Position numbers and translations under genes: made by a program
In this document: piece by piece, positions 1-6,659 of the stretch
Layout: each line of letters starts with the position of its first letter
Position numbering within the stretch: the first letter of the stretch is position 1
Assembly: GCF_001613365.1 (NCBI RefSeq)
Contig: NZ_BDCF01000023.1
Location: forward strand, 1 to 64,000
Origin: Nocardia xishanensis NBRC 101358
GTDB lineage: Bacteria > Actinomycetota > Actinomycetes > Mycobacteriales > Mycobacteriaceae
Direction of reading: 5' to 3'
DNA: 64,000 nucleotides
The notes under the pieces: generated by a model
What the model saw: the letters and a program-made list of their open reading frames with translations, nothing else
The model's database searches: none
Told to the model about the DNA's origin: nothing

Positions 1-245
1 TGGACGAGATGTCGGCGACGAATACGACGCTACGTGTCGCGACTCGGAAGAACGCCTCGATCAAGGTGTCCGCCGTGATGGACACCAAGTTATGCAATAC
101 GGCCGCGCCCGACTACTACGCGGCACGGCCGGGATTCAGGGTCAGCAACCTCCACTACGTCAACGAAGCCGAGCGTACGACGTCTTGCTTTGTGGCCGCT
201 GGGCTGAGAAGGTCGGGCGGCTCCGTGCCGATGTGGTGCAGGGCC
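1..245. other. left-edge stretch with no assignable gene
   Basis: No coding frame here gives a recognisable protein. A 79-codon frame at 9-248 reads as low-confidence translation, has no convincing ribosome-binding site and ends just before nucS, so it is not called. The only functional signal seen is the nucS -10 box at 246-251. Confidence 0.5.
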
Positions 246-251
246 TAGACT
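246..251 (+). promoter_or_regulatory. leaderless -10 box of nucS
   Basis: TAGACT matches the actinobacterial TANNNT -10 consensus and sits 6 nt before the GTG at 258. This spacing puts the transcription start at or next to the start codon and supports GTG 258 as the nucS start. There is no Shine-Dalgarno sequence upstream. Confidence 0.6.
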
Positions 252-257
252 CGACCG

Positions 258-950
258 GTGCGCCTCGTGATTGCTCGTTGCCAGGTCGACTACGTCGGTC
301 GTTTGACCGCTCACCTTCCGATGGCCCGCAGGCTGCTGATGATCAAAGCCGACGGCTCGGTGCTCGTCCACTCCGACGGCGGCTCGTACAAGCCGCTGAA
401 CTGGATGAGCCCGCCGTGCTGGCTGGAAGAGCGGGATGCGGCCGCCGCGGAACTGCCCGAGGGCGCGAAGGCGCTGTGGGTGGTGACGAACAAGGCGGGC
501 GAGGAACTACGCATCACCATCGAAGACGTGGAGCACGACTCGTTGCACGAGCTGGGCGTCGACCCCGGGTTGGTGAAAGACGGTGTGGAAGCCCATCTTC
601 AGGAGTTGCTCGCCGAACACGTGCAGACGCTCGGTCCGGGCTACACGCTCGTCCGTCGTGAGTACATGACCGCCATCGGGCCGGTGGACCTGCTGTGCCG
701 CGATGCCGACGGCGCGACCGTGGCGGTGGAGATCAAGCGGCGCGGGGAAATCGACGGTGTGGAACAGCTGACTCGCTACCTGGAATTGCTGAACCGCGAC
801 CCGTTGCTCGCCCCGGTGAGCGGAGTGTTCGCCGCCCAGCAGATCAAGCCGCAGGCGCGTACCCTCGCCGAGGATCGCGGCATCCGTTGCCTCACACTCG
901 ATTACGATGCCCTGCGCGGCACGGAGAGCAACGAATTCCGCCTCTTCTGA
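258..950 (+). CDS. nucS: endonuclease NucS/EndoMS, mismatch repair
   Basis: NucS is the mismatch-specific endonuclease that replaces MutS/MutL in Actinobacteria and cuts both strands at mismatches. The 230-residue product has the usual family length. The N-terminal part is the DNA-binding and dimerisation domain. The C-terminal RecB-like nuclease shows the expected acid/lysine set: Asp144 in GPVDLL and Glu158-x-Lys160 in VAVEIKRRG. The last residues (EFRLF) fit the short C-terminal peptide known to dock on the DNA sliding clamp. The GTG start is backed by a -10 box 6 nt upstream. The gene lies 15 bp before an endonuclease/phosphatase-family gene and probably shares its transcript. Position matches Rv1321 in M. 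tuberculosis. Confidence 0.96.
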   Translation: MRLVIARCQVDYVGRLTAHLPMARRLLMIKADGSVLVHSDGGSYKPLNWMSPPCWLEERDAAAAELPEGAKALWVVTNKAGEELRITIEDVEHDSLHELGVDPGLVKDGVEAHLQELLAEHVQTLGPGYTLVRREYMTAIGPVDLLCRDADGATVAVEIKRRGEIDGVEQLTRYLELLNRDPLLAPVSGVFAAQQIKPQARTLAEDRGIRCLTLDYDALRGTESNEFRLF

Positions 951-965
951 CCCCGACACGAATCC

Positions 966-1679
966 ATGATCACCGTCGCGACCTGGAACGTGCTGCACCG
1001 CGTACACGCTGAGAACTGGTACGAGGACGTCGCTGCCAAATGGCCTGTCGAAGCCGAGCGGATCGACGCCATCGCCGCGCGTATCGCGAAGCGTTCCGAG
1101 CAGATCATCGCGCTGCAAGAGGTCAGCGGTGATCTGCTGACGGCGCTGCGTGACGCGTTGCCGGATCGCACGATCCACACGCTGCGCTATCCCCGGGTGC
1201 CGCGGTCGAAGCGCATACCGACGGCGCTGCGGGAGCGGGACGAGTACCTGGCGCTCGTGGTCGACGATCCAGGGCGAAAGGTGTTCGCGGCGGCGTTCGG
1301 CGACGATCCCGGCAAGGGTGCGTTGGCGGTGGCGACGTCCGGGCTGACGGTGGTCGCCACGCACGTCACCGGAGACGATCGCCGCGGGCGGCAGCTGTCG
1401 ACGTTGGCGGGGGTGGCGTTGTCCGATCCCACACGTCCCGCTGTGCTGCTCGGTGACTTCAACGCCGACCGTGCGGTCGTGGCCGACGGGCTCGGCCCCG
1501 GCTTCACCGTGGCGGAGCTGCCCGCCGACGCGCTGCCCACCCGCCCGCGCACCGCCGGCGCCAAGTCCCAGTTCATCGACCACGTGGTCACGCACGGCAT
1601 CGACGCGCGCGAGGCCGCGGTGGAGAGTGTCGACGGGCTGTCGGACCACAATCTGGTGCGCGCGTCCTTCACCGTGTGA
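966..1679 (+). CDS. endonuclease/exonuclease/phosphatase family protein
   Basis: This 237-residue protein belongs to the EEP (DNase I-like) fold of metal-dependent phosphodiesterases. Visible signatures are the N-terminal TWNVLHR (metal/phosphate Asn), IIALQEV (catalytic Glu), LLGDFNAD (Asp-x-Asn) and the C-terminal SDHNLVRASF (Asp-His pair). These are all the core EEP motifs, so the enzyme is probably active. The substrate cannot be told from sequence; it could be nucleic acid, a nucleotide or a phospho-metabolite. It has no signal peptide and should be cytosolic. It starts 15 bp after nucS, suggesting co-transcription with the mismatch endonuclease, but no link in function is established. 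Confidence 0.88.
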   Translation: MITVATWNVLHRVHAENWYEDVAAKWPVEAERIDAIAARIAKRSEQIIALQEVSGDLLTALRDALPDRTIHTLRYPRVPRSKRIPTALRERDEYLALVVDDPGRKVFAAAFGDDPGKGALAVATSGLTVVATHVTGDDRRGRQLSTLAGVALSDPTRPAVLLGDFNADRAVVADGLGPGFTVAELPADALPTRPRTAGAKSQFIDHVVTHGIDAREAAVESVDGLSDHNLVRASFTV

Positions 1680-1747
1680 GGCACGTCGGTAGCGGGCTGC
1701 GTGGCCCGGCCTGCGTAAGGGGGCGGAGTCCGGCCGCAGGCGCCCAT

Positions 1748-1753
1748 TAGGCT
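1748..1753 (+). promoter_or_regulatory. leaderless -10 box
   Basis: TAGGCT lies exactly 7 nt before the ATG at 1761, the geometry of a leaderless transcript. No Shine-Dalgarno is present, so initiation probably depends on the 5'-terminal AUG. Confidence 0.6.
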
Positions 1754-1760
1754 TGTCGGC

Positions 1761-2060
1761 ATGCCTCGTCGGAAACCGCGCGCTCGCAATCAGGCCGGGT
1801 CCGACGTCGCGCCGCTCGGCGACGTGTTCGGCCGCACTGAACGCGGTCCGGACGACGACGAGGTCTACGTCGTCCGCACCATTCCGGGCACCCGCGCCAC
1901 GAAGACCTACCGCTGCCCGGGATGCGACCACGAGATCCCGCCCGGTGTGGCCCATATCGTCGCCTGGGCCGCAGACGGCGGCGAGGACGACCGCAGGCAC
2001 TGGCATCGCGGCTGCTGGAACGGTCGCCGGACGCGCCGCATCACCCGTCGCTGGTCCTGA
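1761..2060 (+). CDS. small conserved actinobacterial protein with zinc-ribbon-like motif
   Basis: A 99-residue basic protein, in the position of Rv1322 of M. tuberculosis. The first 40 residues are Arg/Asp-rich and probably disordered. The centre shows CPGCDHEI followed by HWHRGCW, giving a Cys-x2-Cys plus His-x-His-x3-Cys pattern that could bind zinc. The function is unknown. The family is widespread in Actinobacteria and is often labelled hypothetical or ATP/GTP-binding without evidence. The start is set by the -10 box 7 nt upstream. A strong hairpin terminator follows 50 bp after the stop. Confidence 0.8.
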   Translation: MPRRKPRARNQAGSDVAPLGDVFGRTERGPDDDEVYVVRTIPGTRATKTYRCPGCDHEIPPGVAHIVAWAADGGEDDRRHWHRGCWNGRRTRRITRRWS

Positions 2061-2110
2061 ACGGCCCGCGTCGTCGATTCCCTGCCGACGACGTACCCCG
2101 CACAACTAAG

Positions 2111-2139
2111 AAGGCCGCTCCCCTGACGGGAGCGGCCTT
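2111..2139. terminator. bidirectional intrinsic terminator
   Basis: Perfect 12-bp inverted repeat: AAGGCCGCTCCC at 2111-2122 and its complement at 2128-2139, with a 5-nt loop. The A/T ends give a short U tract in either direction. It separates the convergent Rv1322-like gene (ends 2060) and the DivIVA-like gene (ends 2184 on the minus strand). Confidence 0.9.
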
Positions 2140-2183
2140 CGGGTGAATTCTGTTCTGGTACTGCGTCGTCGCCTCAGCCGACG

Positions 2184-3185
2184 TCAGTTGGCGATGTCGG
2201 CGTTCTCACGCTCGTCGATGTCCAGGTCCTCGTCCTCGCTGCTGACCTCGGGGATCGCTTTGGTGGTGCGGGCGCCGACCGACTTGGTGCTGCCGCCGAT
2301 CGACTTGCGCTGCTCCGGAACACCGTCCAGCAGTTCGCTTTCCCGGTTGACCGCGGCGAGCATCGCGGGCACCGAGTCGAGCTGACCGCGGATACCGAGC
2401 AGCTGGGCGAGCACCCGTCCACGCAGCACGCGCATCTCCTCGGCCAGTTCCTTGGCGTGCGCGATCTTGCGCTCGGAGGTCTGGGTGGCGGAGGTGATGA
2501 GGCGGTTGGCCTCGTCGGTCGCGTCCTTGATCCGCTGGGCGGCCTCGGCGCGGCTGGTGGCTTCCAGCTCCTCCATGGCGCGGGTGAGCTTGGTACGACG
2601 CTCGGCCATGGTGACTTCGAAGTCCTGCTGGGTCGCCTTGCGCTTGGCTTCGGCTTCCTTGCCGAGGCGCTCGACCTCGGCTTGAGCGGCTTCGATGATC
2701 TTCGCCGACTCGGTGCGTGCGTTCGCGAGGGTCTGCTCGAACTCGATGTCGAGGGCCTCGCGCTTCTCCTTGGTCTCCGCGAGCAGCGACTCGTACTTGC
2801 CGCGCATCTCGGTCGCCTGCTGCTCCGCGATCGACACCATTTCCGCGGCCTCGGCCTGGGCGAGGGCCCTGACCTCGGAGGCCTCGTCGGAGGCCAGTCG
2901 CAGCATGCGGGAGATGCGGTCGGACATGCCTTCGGCAGTGGTCGGCGGCACCGAGAGTCGGTCGACCTCCTTGCGGAGCTCGTCGATCTCGTCCCGCGCG
3001 TCCTCCAACTGGCTCGCGAGGTTACGGGCTTGCGCCGCAGCAGCATCGCGATCGGTGGCGGTGACCCTCAGCTCGGCATCGAAGCGGTCGAAGTAGTTAC
3101 GCACCTCGTCTTGCGCATAACCCTTGCGCACAACGGTGAAGGGCAGTGCAACGAAGCGATTGCGATCGGACTCGGGTGACGACAT
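2184..3185 (-). CDS. DivIVA-domain coiled-coil protein
   Basis: The 333-residue protein opens with a DivIVA/Wag31-type N-terminus (FTVVRKGYAQDEVRNYFDRF), the segment that in DivIVA binds membrane. It continues as about 230 residues of Ala/Glu/Lys/Arg-rich coiled coil and ends in an acidic tail. It is longer in the coiled coil than the classic septal DivIVA. Such proteins probably scaffold membrane or polar-growth machinery; the exact role is unknown. The ATG at 3185 is preferred over upstream TTG codons because a TAGTTT -10 box (3193-3198) lies 7 nt before it, giving a leaderless mRNA. It is convergent with the upstream gene and shares the terminator at 2111-2139. Confidence 0.82.
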   Translation of the reverse strand: MSSPESDRNRFVALPFTVVRKGYAQDEVRNYFDRFDAELRVTATDRDAAAAQARNLASQLEDARDEIDELRKEVDRLSVPPTTAEGMSDRISRMLRLASDEASEVRALAQAEAAEMVSIAEQQATEMRGKYESLLAETKEKREALDIEFEQTLANARTESAKIIEAAQAEVERLGKEAEAKRKATQQDFEVTMAERRTKLTRAMEELEATSRAEAAQRIKDATDEANRLITSATQTSERKIAHAKELAEEMRVLRGRVLAQLLGIRGQLDSVPAMLAAVNRESELLDGVPEQRKSIGGSTKSVGARTTKAIPEVSSEDEDLDIDERENADIAN

Positions 3186-3192
3186 GGCACAC

Positions 3193-3198
3193 AAACTA
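3193..3198 (-). promoter_or_regulatory. leaderless -10 box of the DivIVA-like gene
   Basis: On the minus strand TAGTTT ends 7 nt before ATG 3185. This favours that ATG and a leaderless transcript. Confidence 0.5.
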
Positions 3199-3271
3199 CA
3201 GCCTATGGAGGGCCGATGGTGACTCGACCGCGAATGTGATCTGGACGAGTTTTTCGGCCCCGATCTTGATA

Positions 3272-3745
3272 CTAGTGCGTAACATTCGGGTTCGGCTCGA
3301 CCAACTCGATCAGCACACCGCCAGCATCCTTCGGGTGGATGAAATTGATGCGGGAATCGGCGGTTCCGTGCCGCGGGGCCTCGTACAGCAAACGCAGACC
3401 GCGATCCCGCAGATAAGCGGAGACGGCCTCGATGTCGGTGACGCGGTAGGCGAGCTGCTGGAGGCCGGGTCCGCTGCGATCGATGAACTTTGCGATCGTG
3501 GAATCCGCGTTGAGGGGCGCCAGCAACTGCAGAGCAGTCGCGCCGTCCGGCGCACCGGGGAGCGACAGCATGGCCTCGTGCACGCCTTGGCTCTCGTTGA
3601 CCTCGCGGTGGGTCTCGATCATGCCGAGATTCTCGGCGTACCAGGCGATTGCGGTGTCCAGGTCGGGGACGGCGATGCCGACGTGGTCGATCGCGACCAC
3701 GTAGTCGCCCGGAATGAGTTCGGATGTCTGATTCGCGTTGCTCAC
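3272..3745 (-). CDS. mce: methylmalonyl-CoA epimerase
   Basis: A 157-residue vicinal-oxygen-chelate protein that interconverts (2R)- and (2S)-methylmalonyl-CoA between propionyl-CoA carboxylase and methylmalonyl-CoA mutase. Two betaalphabetabetabeta units are visible. Expected metal-binding positions occur in AIDHVGIAVPDL (His), the LQLLAPL strand (Gln) and GGVLIELVEP (Glu). The catalytic-Glu region HEAML is present. The GTG start at 3745 has a TACCGT -10 box 6 nt upstream, again leaderless. It diverges from the thiolase gene, as in M. tuberculosis (Rv1322A and Rv1323), consistent with shared control of odd-chain or branched acyl-CoA breakdown. Confidence 0.92.
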   Translation of the reverse strand: MSNANQTSELIPGDYVVAIDHVGIAVPDLDTAIAWYAENLGMIETHREVNESQGVHEAMLSLPGAPDGATALQLLAPLNADSTIAKFIDRSGPGLQQLAYRVTDIEAVSAYLRDRGLRLLYEAPRHGTADSRINFIHPKDAGGVLIELVEPNPNVTH

Positions 3746-3751
3746 GACTCG

Positions 3752-3757
3752 ACGGTA
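3752..3757 (-). promoter_or_regulatory. leaderless -10 box of the epimerase gene
   Basis: TACCGT on the minus strand, 6 nt before the GTG at 3745. Confidence 0.5.
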
Positions 3758-3875
3758 GCGCTTACCTGCGTGAGGCCGCCGGAGACCGACAGGCTACCGT
3801 TGAGTACAACTCTTGACGCCGCGCCGTCGCCTGTGCGATGGCGCGCGGGTTCCACCAATGAATGCGAGGCTCGTC

Positions 3876-5054
3876 GTGACCACAACCGTCATCGTCTCCG
3901 GTGCGCGCACCCCGGTCGGCAGGCTGCTCGGCGGTCTGAAGGACTTCTCCGGGTCCGATCTCGGCGGTTTCGCGATCAAGGCGGCGCTCGAGAAGAGCGG
4001 CGTCGCTCCCGAGCAGGTCGACTACGTGATCATGGGCCAGGTGCTCACCGCGGGCGCGGGCCAGATCCCCGCCCGGCAGGCGGCGGCGGCCGCGGGCATC
4101 CCGATGGACGTGCCCGCCCTGACCCTGAACAAGGTGTGCCTGTCCGGCATCAACGCGATCGCGCTCGCCGATCAGCTCATCCGCGCCGGCGAGTACGATA
4201 TCGTCGTCGCGGGCGGCCAGGAGTCCATGAGCCAGGCGCCGCACCTGCTCGAAAAGAGCAGGGAGGGCTTCAAGTACGGCGATGTGACGCTGCGCGACCA
4301 CATGGCCTACGACGGCCTGCACGACATCTTCACCGACCAGGCCATGGGCGCGCTCACCGAGCAGCGCAACGACACCGACAGCATCAGCCGCGAGGACCAG
4401 GACGCCTTCGCGGCGGCCTCGCACCAGCGCGCGGCGGCGGCGTGGAAGAACGGTCTGTTCGACGAGGAGGTCGTCCCGGTCGCGGTGCCGCAGCGCAAGG
4501 GCGATCCGGTGCTGGTGAGCACCGACGAGGGCATCCGCGCCGACACCACCGCGGAGTCGCTCGGCAAGCTGCGCCCGGCCTTCCGCAAGGACGGCACCAT
4601 CACCGCGGGCACCGCCTCGCAGATCTCCGACGGCGCGGCCGCGGTGGTCGTGATGAGCAAGGAGAAGGCGCAGCAGCTCGGACTGAGCTGGATCGCCGAG
4701 ATCGGCGCCGCGGGCGTGGTGGCCGGTCCCGACTCCACCCTGCAGGACCAGCCGGCCAACGCCATCGCGAAGGCTTGTGCGCGCGAGGGCATCTCGCCCG
4801 CCGACCTGGATGTGGTCGAGATCAACGAGGCGTTCGCCGCGGTCGGCATCGCGTCGGCCCGCAAGCTGGGCATCGACACCGAGAAGGTGAACGTCAACGG
4901 CGGCGCCATCGCCATCGGACACCCGCTCGGCATGTCGGGCGCCCGTATTGTGCTGCATCTGGCCCTCGAGCTGAAGCGCCGCGGCGGCGGCGTCGGCGCG
5001 GCCGCGCTGTGCGGTGGCGGCGGTCAGGGCGACGCCCTCATCATCAAGGTGTAG
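3876..5054 (+). CDS. fadA4: acetyl-CoA C-acetyltransferase (thiolase)
   Basis: Thiolase catalyses reversible cleavage of acetoacetyl-CoA or longer 3-ketoacyl-CoA. The 392-residue product has the standard length and all active-site elements. Nucleophile Cys88 lies in NKVCLSG. NEAFAAVG lies in the C-terminal half, followed by GHPLGMSGAR (His) and the second cysteine in ALCGGGGQGDA. The GTG at 3876 is preferred because VTTTVIVSGARTP matches the usual N-terminus and GCGAGG precedes it at normal distance; an in-frame ATG at 3858 is an alternative. It is divergent from the epimerase and matches Rv1323 in position. The fadA4 symbol follows that orthology; substrate length is not shown by the sequence. 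Confidence 0.93.
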   Translation: MTTTVIVSGARTPVGRLLGGLKDFSGSDLGGFAIKAALEKSGVAPEQVDYVIMGQVLTAGAGQIPARQAAAAAGIPMDVPALTLNKVCLSGINAIALADQLIRAGEYDIVVAGGQESMSQAPHLLEKSREGFKYGDVTLRDHMAYDGLHDIFTDQAMGALTEQRNDTDSISREDQDAFAAASHQRAAAAWKNGLFDEEVVPVAVPQRKGDPVLVSTDEGIRADTTAESLGKLRPAFRKDGTITAGTASQISDGAAAVVVMSKEKAQQLGLSWIAEIGAAGVVAGPDSTLQDQPANAIAKACAREGISPADLDVVEINEAFAAVGIASARKLGIDTEKVNVNGGAIAIGHPLGMSGARIVLHLALELKRRGGGVGAAALCGGGGQGDALIIKV

Positions 5055-5173
5055 TTCTCCTGGGCGTCGCGTCCGGTGCGTTCCGCGCCGGACGCGACGC
5101 CCGTCCTTTCGGCGCATCCGGCCGTGGACATCGATGTGACGTGTTCAACTACGACTCGTCGTAGTGCATCCGG

Positions 5174-5179
5174 CACAAT
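5174..5179 (+). promoter_or_regulatory. probable leaderless -10 box
   Basis: CACAAT (A at position 2, T at position 6 conserved) lies 7 nt before ATG 5187. It is weaker than TANNNT but has the same spacing as the other leaderless starts of this window. Confidence 0.4.
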
Positions 5180-5186
5180 GGGGCGC

Positions 5187-5555
5187 ATGGGTTTCTTCGA
5201 TCTGCGCAGCGTCGCCGGTAGATTCCGATTCTTTGCGGTGCTCGAGGCACTCTCGTGGCTCGGCCTGCTGGTGGGAATGGCCTTCAAATACCTGCCCGAT
5301 CCCGGCAACGAAGTGGGCGTGAAGATCTTCGGCCCGGTGCACGGCGCCATCTTCGTCCTGTTCGTGCTGACCTCGCTGCTCGCCGCGCGTGAGCTGAACT
5401 GGAACTGGAAGACCCTCGTCCTCGCGCTGCTGTCCAGCATTCCGCCGTTCTTCACGGTGATCTTCGAGGTCTGGGCCGTGCGCACCGGCAAGCTGGGCGA
5501 GCTGAGCAACGCCGACGCGACCCCCGCCGCGGAAGCCGTTCGCGTCCCGTCGTGA
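5187..5555 (+). CDS. DUF3817 family integral membrane protein
   Basis: A 122-residue membrane protein of the DUF3817 family (often labelled YdzA-like). Three hydrophobic helices are visible: about residues 15-32 (FFAVLEALSWLGLLVGMAF), 50-70 (GAIFVLFVLTSLLAA) and 77-98. The conserved FRxxxxxEALSWLxL and GPVHGxxF patterns fit the family. Function is unknown. The start at 5187 is favoured over ATG 5178 by family length and by the -10-like box. A paralogue from the same family lies at 38959-39336 on the other strand. The YbbN gene follows 13 bp downstream. Confidence 0.85.
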   Translation: MGFFDLRSVAGRFRFFAVLEALSWLGLLVGMAFKYLPDPGNEVGVKIFGPVHGAIFVLFVLTSLLAARELNWNWKTLVLALLSSIPPFFTVIFEVWAVRTGKLGELSNADATPAAEAVRVPS

Positions 5556-5561
5556 CAAACT
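5556..5561 (+). promoter_or_regulatory. probable leaderless -10 box of the YbbN-like gene
   Basis: CAAACT overlaps the 3' end of the DUF3817 gene region and ends 7 nt before GTG 5569. It could give the thioredoxin-like gene its own leaderless transcript. Confidence 0.4.
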
Positions 5562-5568
5562 GGAAACC

Positions 5569-6459
5569 GTGACTCGACCTGCCGCACGCCGTCCCTCGCC
5601 CGCCGTCGCCGCCGCCATGTCCGGGGCGGTCGATCTGTCCAGTCTGAAGCAGCCGCCCGCCGGTGCGGCGTCCGCCGGCGACTACGCGGTCGGCGAGGCG
5701 GACTTCGAGACCAAGGTGCTGCGCAGGTCGATGCAGGTTCCGGTGATCGTCGCGCTGTACTCGCAGCGCAGCCCGGGCAGCGTCGAGCTGGTCAGGACCC
5801 TGGAGCGGTTGGTCGTGGCCGACGGCGGCGCCTGGGAGCTGGCCACCGTCGAGGCCGAGGCCAATATGCGCATCGCGCAGGCGCTGCGGGTGCAGGGCAT
5901 CCCGACGGTGATCGCCATCGCGGCCGGGCAGCCGCTGGCCGATTTCGAGGGCGCGCAGCCCGAGCCGCAGGTCAGACAGTGGCTCGACGCGGTGGTCGAC
6001 GCGGTCGCGGGCAAGCTCGAGGGCGGCGCGGCCGAGCCGCAGCCCGCGGAGGATCCGCGCTTCGCCGCCGCCGAGGACGCGCTCGAGCGCGGTGACCTGG
6101 CCGGCGCCGAGGCCGCCTACGAGGCGATCCTGGCCGCGGAACCGAACAACGAAGAGGCCAAGGGCGCGCTGCGGCAGCTGCGCTTCCTGGCCAGGGCACA
6201 GCAGGTGCCCGATTCGGCGCTGGCGACCGCCGATCAGGATCCGGCGAATGTCGACGCCGCCATCGACGCCGCCGACCTCGAACTGCTCAACCAGCGGCCG
6301 GAAGCGGCGTTCGACCGGCTGATCGCCGTCGTCAAGCGCACCGCGGGCGACGACCGCACCAAGGCCCGCACCCGTCTGCTCGAGCTGTTCGAGCTGTTCG
6401 ATCAGGCCGAGCCCTTCGTGGTCGCGGCCCGCCGCAAGCTGGCCGCCGCGCTGTACTGA
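5569..6459 (+). CDS. YbbN/CnoX-like thioredoxin-TPR co-chaperone lacking CXXC
   Basis: The 296-residue protein has an N-terminal thioredoxin fold (about residues 45-150: VIVALYSQRSPGS, then IPTVIAIAAGQPL with the cis-proline) and a C-terminal helical repeat region (about 160-296) of the TPR/CnoX type. The redox CXXC is replaced by Ser-Gln-Arg-Ser at 65-68, so disulfide chemistry is not expected. Relatives such as E. coli YbbN/CnoX act as holdases that hand clients to GroEL or DnaK. It occupies the place of Rv1324. A GTG start with a -10 box 7 nt upstream is used. It is convergent with glgB, separated by a hairpin terminator. Confidence 0.88.
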   Translation: MTRPAARRPSPAVAAAMSGAVDLSSLKQPPAGAASAGDYAVGEADFETKVLRRSMQVPVIVALYSQRSPGSVELVRTLERLVVADGGAWELATVEAEANMRIAQALRVQGIPTVIAIAAGQPLADFEGAQPEPQVRQWLDAVVDAVAGKLEGGAAEPQPAEDPRFAAAEDALERGDLAGAEAAYEAILAAEPNNEEAKGALRQLRFLARAQQVPDSALATADQDPANVDAAIDAADLELLNQRPEAAFDRLIAVVKRTAGDDRTKARTRLLELFELFDQAEPFVVAARRKLAAALY

Positions 6460-6570
6460 TCGACCGCGACTCATCGTCCGCGCCGATTCGCGACCAACCG
6501 CTTTTCGGAGCTGACCGATCTCGGTGCGCCGACTGATCCGATCGCTTTCTCGAACACAACGATGACCATG

Positions 6571-6600
6571 GACGCCCGGAGCGATGACGCGCCGGGCGTC
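6571..6600. terminator. hairpin terminator between convergent genes
   Basis: GACGCCCGG at 6571-6579 pairs with CCGGGCGTC at 6592-6600 around a 12-nt loop. It lies between the YbbN-like gene (ends 6459) and glgB (ends 6649). There is only a weak T stretch, so it is an actinobacterial U-poor hairpin. Confidence 0.7.
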
Positions 6601-6607
6601 TTCGGTA

Positions 6608-6659
6608 TCCGCTGTTCGAGCGGGCGTCGGTTGTCGCCATTCCGCTGTTCAAGCGGGCG
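6608..6659. repeat. 19-bp direct repeat at the glgB 3' end
   Basis: The 19-bp sequence at 6608-6626 recurs at 6641-6659 with one mismatch (TCCGCTGTTC then G or A, then AGCGGGCG). The second copy contains the glgB stop codon. This looks like a local duplication of the gene end; no function is evident. Confidence 0.6.

Noticed and set aside
9..248. 79-codon frame at the left edge
   Set aside because: No recognisable protein, no ribosome-binding site, and it ends over the nucS promoter.
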